A stretch of DNA of 64,000 nt from Conus ventricosus (taxonomy: Eukaryota > Mollusca > Gastropoda > Neogastropoda > Conidae): assembly GCA_018398815.1 (NCBI GenBank), contig CM031601.1, positions 31,479,881 to 31,543,880 of the forward strand, written 5' to 3'. Positions 26,095-37,979 of the stretch are shown piece after piece. The notes beneath the pieces were generated by a model. The model was not told where the DNA came from. It worked only from the letters and a program-made list of their open reading frames with translations, and made no database searches. The position numbers were made by a program, and so were the translations under genes. How positions within the stretch are numbered: position 1 is the stretch's first letter; each line of letters starts with the position of its first letter.

Positions 26095-29000
26095 ATGTCT
26101 TCTTGGTCAATAACAATAGAAAAACTGATGAGAGAAGCTGCCACTGAAGATAGGTGATCTGTCAGAGATGCAGGGTTGACTTTGATAGGTGACCTCGGGG
26201 GAAACATTAATGGATTCATGTGAACTGTTTGAACAGTGACAGGAGGAGCCCAGTTTGTACTGTGTAGTGTATATGTGGGACTGCTGATGACGGGTGTGGC
26301 TGTAATAGCTCTAGCAGGAACAGAAGATTGCACACATACATGCAAAAGTGGCACCTTTTATGTCTTAAAATGTATTTGTAGCAGACCTTTTACTTTCTTT
26401 AAAGTTCACACATGATGGATATAAAAAAATACACACATTTTAAAAAAAGGATGATACACACTCTCTCTCTCTCAGAACAATACAATGTGACTTGCTGTCT
26501 CTCACACTTTTTAAATGGGTCGACAACATCTTCGACACAACTCAACGCAGCAACATACCAAACATATGCAGACAAGCTGAAGTCTCCAGCCCACCAAAAA
26601 CTAATTTAATTCAGCAAACTCCCCTCTCGGTCAGTGCCACAAAAAAACCAGAAGGAAAAAAACCCTTGAAGCAAAGAAAGGAACAGTTGGCTGACGTCAA
26701 ATCTATTGGCATCAAGTCCGACGACGCCAAAAAGGTACATTCTGACTCTCTTCCCAATGTTCTTTTTTTTTGCACGACTCATTTATGTCAAGAGTCAACG
26801 CTAGGCGCCTGGGAGAGGCCTACGGACTTTAAAAATTGTCTCCAAAAGAGCATTCAAGATCTCAGACTGTGAAAAAGAACTGAAAACATTGGTTCAGAAG
26901 TTCGGTTGATTGTGTGATACTGCATACTGGAATAATGATTTGAAAAGTACTGACCTGGAGTTACAGCAAAAAGATTAGTGTTGTCAACAAAATCAAACGG
27001 CAATCTCCGAAAACAAAAGTCGTAAGCAAAGCAACGCCAGTCAAAGATCAGATTTTGGAGGGGAGACAAATATTCAACGCTTTACTGTTTTCTGAATTTC
27101 CTCGTCAGACATTCTCTTCTCTCTCATGAGAACCTTGACCTCTCAACAACCGGCCGTGGGGGATGCCATCCACCCGTCTGACAGGGGTACCACATCCTCG
27201 CCAGAAATCTGGGCGGCATGTCCATCGTCTCTTTTGGCAGAGACAATCCCGGGAGACATTGCCAAATCACACACGGAGAGGCGCCTGGAACCACGAGCCA
27301 TTCCCCCCACCTCCTGCTGGTCGTCGGAGCTCCCGTCCGTGGCATTTCCATCCTCTTGCAGGGGACACATGGGACTCTTTCAGCGGGCGATTCGCCCCTT
27401 GGTGACTCGTCAACTTCACCTGTGCATTGATTCTTTACTATGTCTTATGAAACTTCCAATGATAATTTATTAATATTTCAAGGAAAACTGTCGGTCAATA
27501 TCAACAAATCTCTTACACTTTGAAAATTATATATATCAGCATAATTATTCAGTGCTAGCATTACGCCCACAAAAATGTAGATGTTCATAAGCTCCCGAAA
27601 ATACGAAATGTTTATTATCCACCTTTGTATAACTATAGAATGAGGTAAAAAATTCAAACTGCCATTTTGTAAAAGGGGATCTAAATTATTGTCCTCTAAA
27701 ACCCTCCTAGTCCCACTAATGCTGAAGTTTTCGCAACTGGGTTACTGTAAAACTGAACAAGCAGACAAATTTAAACATCATTTCTGCTTCTAACCCAGGG
27801 GCCCAAAGGCAAAATAATACAGACTGGATAAAAAACCTTCCTTGTCAAACAACAAATGTGTAATACTGGGAGATTTTAAATGTGCATGCTCCATTTGGAA
27901 TATGGTTGCACCACAAAACTTGCAACCTTTTAGTTGAAATATTGTTGACTCCAAACTGGTTTTATTAAACGATGGTAGTATACCAGACTGCCAGACATTT
28001 CCACTCATAAACTTACTTCTATTGATTTATCTTTAATTTCCCCGGGAAATTGGCAGTAACTCGGTATGGTCAACAGAGGATACTTTGGCAGCGATCTTTT
28101 CCCCCCAATCATCATACATTTTAAAGGAAACATATTGAAAATGAAAAAGAGGGAAATGAAGAAGTACCTAAAGTTTTCATATAAAAATGCAAATTCAGGG
28201 TCTCTGTATGAATCGATCTTGTCCAATACACATTTCAGTAGTATTGAAAATAAATTATAGATGCATATTATACAGAGTTTTGCCCGACATGTCTTACAGG
28301 CTGGCCAAAAATCTATTCCTATTTGTAAACATGCCCAACAGTGAAAATTTGGTAATTCGTGGTGGAATTACTGTGCGATAGCTGTAGCTCTTAAAAAAGA
28401 AGCTTAAAAAGCTTGGATGAAAGCGAGAACACAGAGGAAAATTTCCTAGCAATGAAACATGGTAAAAATAACAGTAACGGGTCGTTACCCGAGCGAAAAG
28501 AATACATTTCCAGAATTTTGTAGATCCAAAAATCAGAATCAAAAGTTTATCATAAGGTTGGAAAATGGTTAAAAAATTGAAAATGGTTATTGCTTGCAAC
28601 AGTACCCAATTAAGTTAGAAAATAATGCTCTTCCATCCTCACAGGAGAAAGCTGAGGCTTTTCGTCAAATATTTCAAAAAAATAACTTGCTGTCTTGTCT
28701 CAGTCCATCTATCAGGCCGTTTTAGAAAGGAGGAAGAAAACAAACTATCTATCAGGATCCACCACCAAATCATTTCTTTATTGACCGCTCCTATTACATA
28801 TGATGAATTTTGTGAGACGTTAGAATCTTTTCTTAAAATTTCAAGTGCTGTTGGCCTAGATGGTATATCCAATCAACTGTTATACTACTTGCCCTCACAT
28901 TGGAAACGATTACTGCATTCATTTTACAAAAATGTTAGTGTAAGGGAACTCTCCCTAGAATCTGGAAGAGATCTGTGAAGTCCCAGTTCCAAAACAAGGT

Positions 29001-32000
29001 AAGCCCAGGTCCACATTGGTAGCTACAGGCCAATAGCACTAACCTCCCCATTGGGAAAGTTAAAAAGTTTTATCCAAAGACGCCTTTTATTTTTGTGAAA
29101 AAGAAAGTATAATCCCAGTAAATCAAGCGGGATTTCGCAAAGGTCGATGTACAATAGATCTTTGGTGAAACTTTACAAGTCAAATTAAAAGCAGTTTGTT
29201 AGACAAAAAGTACACTTGCTACCGTTTTTTATATCAGAAAAGCAAACGTAGTATCTGGCACGCTAGACTACTTTATAAATGGAAAGAAATAGGAATTAAT
29301 GGAACAACGTTTCAATACTTAAAATTTTTTTATTGCAGAGATCCATGTGTACAAGAATAGGGAAATTTTACTCATCTTTTCAGAGCATTGATATCAGAAT
29401 TCCACAGGGTTCTATTATAGCCCCCATGTTGTTTAACGTTCTTTTTTATGATCTTCCAAAGATATTATCAAAAAGTTGAGTTTTGTAAAATATGCTGATG
29501 ACATTGCTATGTAGATAATCCGAAAGCATACTGGCAAGAGAATTACGAATCATATACAGAAGATATATCAGTTAGAGATAGATAAATTAAACAACTTTAT
29601 GGAAAATAACGGGCTTATTCTCTCAGGTGAAAAAACACAATTAAAGTTTTTCAATAATGGAGACAATCCAATGTATTTGCCAGCTTCAGATTGAATGGTT
29701 CGAATTGCAGTACTCGCAAAACATAAAATTTCTGGGCGTGAATTAACCCCCAAACTTAACTGGCGTTTTTACATTGGGAAAACTTGATAGCTGAAACAAG
29801 GAAGCGTTTAAACTTATTGGGAAAATTATTTGTATTCAACTGTGGGCTCAAGATACAAAAACCCTCCTGCAAACCCAGTTGTTTTTTCAATAAGATCAAA
29901 ACTAGTGTACGGACAAGAAGTTTACTTTCAGCTCCTCAAATCTACTGAAAGAATTGCAAAGTATAGACAGCAAAGCTATCAAAATTTGCGCTTGGTGTCC
30001 CAGTGCACACAAACACCTTGAAGGTGTACAAAGAAATTAATATGCTCTCACTGTCAGATCAACGTAGATTAGCTGTGGCCAAGTATGTCGCAAGAATCTT
30101 CAGTACCTAATTTTGGGCGAAAACGAAGTGTTGATGGGTTCAAATGTTGAATATCCCAAAAGAGCTCAACAGCTAGGTTATCTTGTCCAGTTCAAAATTA
30201 CACGAAAGATTCTTTTGAAAAAAGGCAATATTGATGTCACGTCACTTCCCCCTGCTACTGTTGTTTCCCCGGTGCCTCCATGGGAACATAGACAAGCTAT
30301 CTTTGATGTAGATTACACTGAAATTGGGAAAAATGATAACATTAACATTTTAACTTCTAAAGTGAGAACAAACTTAAAAACAAAAATTCAAAATCATTTA
30401 AAAACTTCTACGATGGTTCCGTTTTCCTGTTAAGTGCAGGGTTTAGGGTTTTTTTATTCCGGCTTTAAAAGTTCAAAAAGCATACAGCCTTGGAAAAGGA
30501 TTTTCTTTTTTTTACGGCAAGAATTGTATGCTATTCTTATGGCATTACTCTTTATTTGTGATAGTAATCATCCTTTCTGTAACATTTTATTTTGTGTTCA
30601 TTCTAAGGCGTGTTAGATAGTTTGAAGTTTGGGATGTTTGAAACGGGGGAAAGATGTGATCTTTGAAATAAAGTTTTCTTATTAATTACATTATTTCCAC
30701 AGGAAAAATTTAAAAAAAAATTATGTCTTCTTTGGGCCCTTCCCCACTGTGGTATTTATTGGAATGAAAATAGGATAAACTAGCCAGACGCGGGGGAATG
30801 GGCAATGCTGCAAAAAGTAATTTGAAGTTAGATATAAATTAAATTTCATTTGTACTGGAAAGCTGTTTTTCGAATTGAGAAATCTCAAGATAAATGTGCA
30901 ATGGAAACATATCGTAAAACATATACGTTGAACTCTGGAAACCAATATTCCCAAAATACAGCATGTGCATGTTCTAAGCCATTATCTGGTGAACATATAC
31001 TTTTCCATTGCCTTATTTAAAAAGGTCTTTATTCAGGACAAACATTGAAATTTCGAAAACTAAACCGGGTTTACGCTATTTCTTCAGTTCAGAAATTGTT
31101 GAAGTTGCAAAAATTATCTCTCAATCTCAAATTAGCATCTTTTTATAATTATGGCAGTGTAGTTTTTATTTTAGATTTGTACTGTTCTTGACATTATTTC
31201 TTATCTTTTTCCCCCACCTTGTCATCCTCCGTCCCCCCTTTCCCCCTTCCCCCCCCCCCCCCCCCCCCCGTAAAAGTCTAAGATCACCAAGTGTGAACAG
31301 ACTATAAAACAACAACAACACTTTTAATCATTTTTTACACTTTCTTTCTCACTCATTTAACTTGTCTGAGTGTTGTGCTCAACTCTGGGGATGACTGCCC
31401 TTCTCTTTGGAAAATGTGCATCTGTAAACAATCCTAATGTATGATCTGTTTCCGTCTGTCTGTCCATCCTGTCAAAAATTATTCCCTTGTCAACCATGCA
31501 GGAAGAAACCAAGCATGAGGTGCTGGACATGTGAAATTTAGCAACACTCTCAAGAAAGCATCAATCGGTCCTTCCTTGTGATCCTATGACATGCCCACCT
31601 GGGTGCAGCTGATGGACACAACATCGATGCAACCTTGATGGCTGTGATAGGGTTTGAACCAGCTCCCTTTCCCAACTGACAGTTGTGTCATTAACCTCAA
31701 TGGTCAACATGTATTCACCTGATTAAAAACACAACCTTTTATCATCACTTGATTATCAACATTTCGTAAAATTACAGCATTTACCTCAGCATTCTCTCTC
31801 TTGTCCCCCTCTTCTCTCTCGTACACATATGTCTACACTCTTTCAGATCTGTATGAGCTAAACAAAACCCAAAACCCCGTCCTCGCTTATTTAGAACAAA
31901 ACAAACAAAAGAAAACCCTCAAGTACACAGCACCAATGGATACTGTTGCTGGGAGACCTGATGTAGAAACAGGAGTGTATTTGTTCCACACGTCTGATGC

Positions 32001-32094
32001 CGTAGGAGAGAGGAGTGATGATGAAAAGTTGCCAAGATGGATTTCTCTGAAGTACTGTAGTCGATGGCTGAAAAGGAAGCAGAAAAAGACGTGA
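26095..32094 (+). CDS. Unidentified spliced gene (three candidate coding exons)
   Basis: Exon A 26095-26153 begins MSSWSITIEKLMREAATED and ends at AG|GTGATC. Exon B 26476-26734 follows a CTCTCTCTCAG acceptor, joins in phase and stays open for 86 codons to AAAAAG|GTACAT; it is Lys-rich at its end (KKPLKQRKEQLADVKS). Terminal exon 31847-32094 follows a pyrimidine tract and TTTCAG, reads LYELNKTQNPVLAYLEQ... to WLKRKQKKT and TGA, and has AATAAA at 32191-32196. Exon B ends in phase 0 while the last exon needs one leading base, so at least one exon of 3n+1 bases is missing from my model, or the parts are separate. A decayed LINE fills the intervening intron. I recognise no family. Confidence 0.42.
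27124..31320 (+). mobile_element. Decayed non-LTR retrotransposon with endonuclease, RT and RNase H
   Basis: Multiple frameshifts and stops, but motifs occur in order on the + strand: possible ORF1 end (27124-27430), FQ/NCRSI at 27463 that begins the apurinic endonuclease, GDFN-like and SDHFPI-like endonuclease motifs (27860-28110), RT finger region SSAVGLDGISNQLLYYLP (28840-28890), RIPQGSIIAPMLFNVLFYD (29395-29455), a YADD-type site (29490), FLGV/KLNW (29725-29770), then RNase H signs DGS, ELYAILMAL and WxPSHCGI (30410-30770). Order and RNase H point to the I/Jockey group. The 3' end is near a C tract and CAACAACAAC at about 31310. It is AT-rich compared with its neighbours. Confidence 0.75.
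31430..31715 (-). mobile_element. tRNA-derived SINE, copy 3 (reverse)
   Basis: Reverse strand has a tRNA-like head with GGTTCAAACCC as box B (about 31654-31664) and the body GAGAGTGTTGCTAAATTTC and GCATGGTTGACAAGG, ending with GACGGAAACAGATCATAC, matching copy 1. It lies just left of the terminal exon at 31847. Confidence 0.75.
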
Positions 32095-32190
32095 CAGTAT
32101 CAGTTCTCAAACCTGCTTTGACTGTATATAACACTGTCGCTTCTTGACTGAATCTGATGTAAAATGCCAGACACATGGAAAAAAAGGTTT

Positions 32191-32196
32191 AATAAA
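32191..32196 (+). terminator. Polyadenylation signal AATAAA
   Basis: AATAAA 97 bases after the TGA of the terminal exon ending at 32094. GT-rich sequence follows (TGTTTGTGTGTGTTTGTTG), as expected downstream of a cleavage site. Confidence 0.6.
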
Positions 32197-32454
32197 ATGT
32201 ATGTTTGTGTGTGTTTGTTGTTTGCATGTGAGTACACATGCTTTGGAAGATGAGACAAATCATTTTGATTCTTTAAAACAAAACAAAACTGAATGATGCT
32301 CATTTCTGGTGGAAAAAAAGTAAGCGTCGTGTGTCAGAAAAATGATATTTTACAACTGAATTATCTCCCATTTTCAGAACGATGGTCTTATTATAATTTA
32401 ACCATAAATTTTGAAATTGTATTGCAGTTTCTAGTTCTGCTCTTGTCTTATTAT

Positions 32455-33743
32455 CAGGCATGGTACATGTCCGCGAATTCGCGGAAATCCGCGAAAAGCA
32501 ACAAAAACAAAAAAAACAAAAAAAAACAACAAAAAAACCGAGCCGTGCCCGACGAGACCAGCCCACTTAGTTCGTTTCAGGTCATTCACTTAAAGCCTTC
32601 ATCTCGCGAGAAGTAGCATTGAGCAGGACTACTTCCGCGCATGCGCTTTCGTGACATTCGCCACTGCTTTCCGCTCTGGGTCGACATGATCGAATTTGAA
32701 CAAGATTAAAGAAAAAGAAGGAAAAAATATAAATGCCAAAGCGTACAGACATAGTTCCGCGAAATTCTGCGACAGGAGATATTGATGCTGGTGTGGCAAA
32801 CAAATGGCGATGGGATTGGCTGAACAGGAGCCACGAAAATGAAACGTTTTCGTCGTGCTTGGAACAGTTGATAGACTTACCACCACATTTGGAGAAAGAA
32901 AAAGAAGAAAGAAAGAAAAAGTTTGAACTGTTCCAGAAGGAACACATTTGGCTGGCTTCAAAGAGAAAAGCCATTGAACATTACAGACAGGAGGCAAAGA
33001 GAATGAGGTTTGGACATTACAAAAAGTAGGCTCTGCTCGTGAAGCAGATGGCTGAGAAATCAGGCAAAAAGTAGTCTTCATCTCATTCACATTGCTTGCA
33101 TTGAAGAGACACATAACTTAAAATTTGTACGTTAAAAGAGACACAAAACTTAAACTCATTTTGTACTGTATTCAGATGGATGTAAAAAGTAAAAGGAGTA
33201 ACTAATGTAGAGGAGACGGATTATAAAAGAATTGAACATAGTAAACAAAACTGGAACTCAAGACATGAAATAGACCACTACTTTGCTGTGCTGTGCTATG
33301 CTGTGTTGGTGGTGCTGGACATGATGACCAAAGTTGTGCAAAATGAGGGGTCTCCTGTGTGTACACTGTGTGTGTGCTTCACTGACATAGTAAGTAAAAC
33401 GTTTACAATTTGACTTAATGTATGCCACCTAAAGCAATGTAGATAAGTACTCATTTTTGCTATGTGACAACTTGGGTTTAAAACCTCCTTTGGGTTGAAG
33501 GAATGACTGATAAAGTGAGTTCTAGGAGAGCTTATTTTGTGGCAGAAATTGCTTAGTATGAAGAACTGAAATTATTCAAGGAGGGCTTTTGTACAGGCTA
33601 GAATTGCTGAAAAACCTTCGGCTTCAGGGGCACTGCCCCTGACCCCCACAAGGGGCTCTGCCCTTGAACCCCGCCAGGGGCACCGCCCCCTGGACCCACA
33701 AACATTTTTAGGGAAAAATGATTTTCCTTCAGTACCATGCCTG
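32455..33743. mobile_element. DNA-transposon-like element with 12-bp terminal inverted repeats
   Basis: CAGGCATGGTAC (32455-32466) and its exact reverse complement (33732-33743) bound 1289 bases, with ATTAT directly repeated outside both ends. Next to the left end is the palindrome CCGCGAATTCGCGG; near the right end (33612-33705) are three GC-rich copies of a GGGGCNCTGCCCCTGACCCC-like motif. CAG-type ends suggest a hAT-like element, but hAT duplications are usually 8 bases, so the superfamily is open. Confidence 0.65.
32733..33029 (+). CDS. Hypothetical 98-residue ORF inside the TIR element
   Basis: Starts MPKRTDIVPRNSATGDIDAG, has a WRWDWLNRSHENETF segment and a charged, probably coiled C-terminal half (KEKEERKKKFELFQKEH). 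The start is the first ATG after a GC-rich leader and lacks in-frame alternatives. It is too short for a transposase; it may be an N-terminal exon or an accessory protein. I recognise no domain. Confidence 0.4.
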   Translation: MPKRTDIVPRNSATGDIDAGVANKWRWDWLNRSHENETFSSCLEQLIDLPPHLEKEKEERKKKFELFQKEHIWLASKRKAIEHYRQEAKRMRFGHYKK

Positions 33744-34089
33744 ATTATATGCAACAATGAATGTTGAAATTGTAATGCAGTTTCATATTCTGCTATAATG
33801 TAAAGGAATTGAAGATAGAAACTGCCTTTCAGAATGTATTCTATTTACCTCTAACAGACCTGTGATCTCAGATCAATGAAAGGTTGGACATTCACAGAGT
33901 AAGAAGCCCCAAACGTTTTCCCCAAGATGTAATAATAATTGATTCTTGCTTTGGTGCTACCACAGGCCACATGTGCCATGGCCTTTGTGAAGGAATGACG
34001 GATCCTTTATGAACCTAGTTTATCTGCCGTACGGATATCAACAATTAGGCAAATATGCAATGAATTGGTACAGATCTTTTTTCCTATTT
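33744..34089. other. No gene seen; starts with a copy of the sequence left of the TIR element
   Basis: 33744-33800 resembles 32390-32454 (shared ATTATA, TTGAAATTGTA, TGCAGTTTC, TTCTGCT). The remainder is unique-looking. Confidence 0.6.
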
Positions 34090-34400
34090 CAAGTGCCACG
34101 TCACGCGGTCCCACACTGCTCATTCTGCTTAAAGTCATGCTCTGGCTTTCTTCAGTCACAGTCCTGAAACCAGCGATCCACAGGGAGCAGTCATTACAAA
34201 GTGTCTCGAGGCAACTTACCAGAGGACAATGCCGCATTTTTGCCATGTCACTTCAGTGGGCTGTTCTGATCCACAAGCCTAACAAGCCCCCAGTGATGAC
34301 AATAACTGCATAGTTGCAGACTAGCATCAGTGAGCGTCCCCTGCACAACCCACCACCACATCCGTCTGGTGACAGTCTGCCAATTCCAGCAACTTCAACT
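34090..34400 (-). repeat. Dispersed repeat family B, copy 2 (reverse)
   Basis: Reverse complement of the element at 21045-21530, diverged; it shares ATCCACAGGGAGCAGTCA, GAGGCAAC, CACTTCAGTGG and GATGACAATAA in order. Confidence 0.6.
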
Positions 34401-34479
34401 CAAACTCATCAAGGCACAGAAATAAAGAGGAAATCACACTGAGGGGGTCACTACTGCTGGCCATGAAAGACCACAGAAA

Positions 34480-37400
34480 CAAAGACTTGCTTTGCTGATA
34501 GGTGAAGATGATGATGATGCTATGGAGAAACGAAGACTTGCTTTGCTGATAGGTAAGATGATGATGATGCTATGGAGAAACGAAGCCTTGCTTTGCTGAT
34601 AGGTGAAGATGATGATGATGCTATGGAGAAACGAAGACTTGCTTTGCTGATAGGTAAAGACGATGATGATGCTATGGAGAAACGAAGACTTGCTTTGCTG
34701 ATAGGTGAAGATGATGATGATGCTATGGAGAAACGAAGACTTGCTTTGCTGATAGGTGATGACGATGCTATGGAGAAACGAAGACTTGGCTTTGCTGATA
34801 GGTGAAGACGATGATGATGCTATGGAGAAACGAAGACTTGCTTTGCTGATAGGTGAATATGATGATGATGCTATGGAGAAACGAAGACTTGCTTTGCTGA
34901 TAGGTGAAGATGATGATGATGCTATGGAGAAACGAAGCCTTGCTTTGCTGATAGGTGAAGATGATGATGATGCTATGGAGAAACGAAGACTTGCTTTTGC
35001 TGATAGGTGAAGATGAATGATGAGCTAAGACTTGCTTTGCTGATAGGTGAAGATGATGATGAGCTAATGGAGAAACAAGACTTGCTTTGCTGATAGTGAA
35101 GATGATGATGAGCTGTGGAGAAACGAAGACTTGCTTTGCTGATAGGTAAAGATGATGATGATGCTATGGAGAAACGAAGCCTTGCTTTGCTGATAGGTGA
35201 AGATGATGAGATGCTATGGAGAAACGAAGACTTGCTTTGCTGATAGGTGAAGATGATGACGATGCTATGGAGAAATGAAGACTTGCTTTGCTGATAGGTG
35301 AAGATGATGATGATGCTATGGAGAAACGAAGACTTGCTTTGCTGATAGGTGATGATGATGCTATGGAGAAACGAAGACTTGCTTTGCTGATAGGTGAAGA
35401 TGATGATGATGCTAAGACTTGCTTTGCTGATAGTGAAGATGATGATGATGCTATGGAGAAACGAAAGACTTGCTTTGCTGATAGGTGAAGATGATGATGA
35501 TGCTAAGACTTGCTTTGCTGATAGGTGAAGATGATGATGATGCTATGGAGAACGAAGACCTGCTTTGCTGATAGGTGAAGATGATGATGATGCTATGGAG
35601 AAACGAAGACCTGCTTTGCTGGTAGGTGAAGATGATGATGATGCTATGGAGAAAACGAAGACTTGCTTTGCTGATAGGTGAAGATGATAAGATGATGCTA
35701 TGGAGAAACGAAGCCTTGCTTTGCTGATAGGTGAAGATGATGATGATGCTATGTAGAAAACGAAGCCTGCTTTGCTGATAGGTGAAGATGATGATGATGC
35801 TATGGAGAAACGAAGACTTGCTTTGCTGATAGGTGAAGACGATGATGATGATATAGAGAAACGAAGCCTTGCTTTGCTGATAGGTGAAGATGATGATGAT
35901 GCTAAGACTTGCTTTGCTGATAGGTGAAGATGATGATGATGCTATGGAGAAACGAAGACTTGCTTTGCTGATAGGTGAAGATGATGATGATGCTATGGAG
36001 AAACGAAGACTTGCTTTGCTGATAGGTGAAAATGATGATGATGCTATGGAGAAACGAAGCCTTGCTTTGCTGACAGGTGAAGATGATGATGATGCTATGG
36101 AGAAACGAAGACTGCTTTGCTGATAGTGAAGACGATGATGATGCTATAGAGAAACGAAGCCTTGCTTTGCTGATAGGTGAAGATGATGATGATGCTAAGA
36201 CTTGCTTTGCTGATAGTGAAGATGATGATGATGCTATGGAGAAACGAAGACTTGCTTGCTGATAGGTGAAGATGATGATGATGCTATGGAGAAACGAAGA
36301 CTTGCTTTGCTGATAGGTGAAGACGATGATGATGCTATGGAGTTGCTTTGCTGATAGGTGAAATGATCATGATGCTATGGAGAAACGAAGACTGGCTTTG
36401 CTGATAGGTGAAGATGATGATGATGCTATGGGAGAAACGAAGACTGGCTTTGCTGATAGGTGAAGATGATGATGAATGCTATGGAGAAACGAAAACTTGC
36501 TTTGCTGATAGGTGAAGATGATGACGATGCTATGGAGAAACGAAGACTGCTTGCTGATAGGTGAAGAATGATGACGATGCTATGGAAAACGAAGACTTGC
36601 TTTGCTGATAGGTGAAGACGATGACGATGCTATGGAGAAACGAAGACTTGCTTTGCTGATAGGTGATGACGATGCTATGGAGAAACGAAGACCTGCTTTG
36701 CTGGTAGGTGAAGACGATGACGATGCTATGGAGAAACGAAGACTTGCTTTGCTGATTGGTGAAGATGATGACGATGCTATGGAGAAACGAAGACTTGCTT
36801 TGCTGACAGGTGAAGATGATGATGATGCTATGGAGAAACGAAGACTTGCTTGCTGATAGGTGAAGATGATGATGATGCATGGAGAAACGAAGACTTGCTT
36901 TGCTGATAGGTGAAGATGATGATGATCTATGGAGAAACGAAGACTTGCCTTGCTGATAGGTGAAGACGATGATGATGCTATGAGTTGCTTTGCTGATAGG
37001 TGAAGATGATGATTATGCTGAAACCTGCTTTGCTGATAGGTGAAGATGATGATGATGCTAAGACCGCTTGCTGATAGTGAAGATGATGATGATGCTAAGA
37101 CCTGCTTTGCTGATAGGTGAAGATGATGATGATGCTAAGACCTGCTTTGCTGATAGTGTAAGATGATGATGATGCTAAGACCTGCTTTGCTGATAGGTGA
37201 AGATGATGATGATGCTAAGACCTGCTTTGCTGATAGGTGAAGATGATGATGATGCTAAGACCTGCTTTGCTGATAGGTGAAGATGATGATGATGCTAAGA
37301 CCTGCTTTGCTGATAGGTGAAGATGATGATGATGCTAAGACCTGCTTTGCTGATAGTGAAGATAATGATGATGCTATGGAGTTGCTTTGCTGATAGGTGA

Positions 37401-37660
37401 AGATGATGATGATGCTAAGTCCTGCTTTGCTGATAGGTGAAGATAATGATGATGCTATGGAGTTGCTTTGCTGATAGGTGAAGATGATGATGATGCTAAG
37501 ACCTGCTTTGCTGATAGGTGAAGATGATGATGATGCTAAGACCTGCTTTGCTGATAGTGAAGACGATGATGATGCTAAGACTGCTTTGCTGATAGGTGAA
37601 GATGATGATGATGCTAAGACCTGCTTTGCTGAAAGGTGAAGATGGTGATGATGCTATGGA
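34480..37660 (+). repeat. 51-bp minisatellite, about 65-75 units, derived from a SINE tail
   Basis: Unit reads GAAGATGATGATGATGCT, ATGGAGAAACGAAGACTTGC, TTTGCTGATAGGT (51 bases, 17 codons). In frame it encodes MEKRRLALLIGEDDDDA; small indels break the frame at intervals. The right third is enriched in a shorter unit of about 40 bases that lost ATGGAGAAACGAAG. The right end runs without a break into the 3' tail of the reverse-oriented SINE copy at 37650-37977. Each unit includes an ATAG|GTGAAG donor-like site. Confidence 0.95.
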
Positions 37661-37977
37661 GTTCCTTTCTGGTCAGAGACAAATGACAGCTGTGTTCTAC
37701 GCTTACTTCCATGATCAATCCCAGCATCCACCAAGCCCCAGAGACCGAGACCAGCAGGACTGTTGAGGAAATCGGAGCAACACTTTCAGAACACGATCAT
37801 TAAGAGGACAAAACTTGACTGTGGCTTCAGGCTTCTCATTGGAGCCCATTACAACTCTTCACTGGGCTGGGGCCAAAAAAACCCACACAAATAAATGGCT
37901 CTGTTAGAATCGAACTCATGACTTCCCAGCCCACAATTCGTGACACTAACCTCAACACCACAACAGCTGGTTTGAAC
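37650..37977 (-). mobile_element. tRNA-derived SINE, copy 2 (reverse)
   Basis: On the reverse strand: tRNA-like head with box B GAGTTCGATTC (37907-37917), then GAAAGTGTTGCTCCGATTTCC, GGTGGATGCTGGGATTGAT, AAGCGTAGAACACAGC and TGACCAGAAAGGAACTCCAT, aligning over its length with copy 1. Its tail begins the 51-bp array. Confidence 0.85.
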
Positions 37978-37979
37978 TG

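Noticed and set aside
26082..26354. 90-codon reverse-strand frame
   Set aside because: It overlaps forward exon A with good splice context and has no motif of its own.
31521..31552. Possible short exon after CATGCAG at 31521
   Set aside because: It lies inside the reverse-oriented SINE copy 3.
34480..37660. Acidic repeat protein (MEKRRLALLIGEDDDDA units) or CRISPR-like array
   Set aside because: Frame breaks occur throughout, there are no unique spacers, and the unit derives from a SINE tail.
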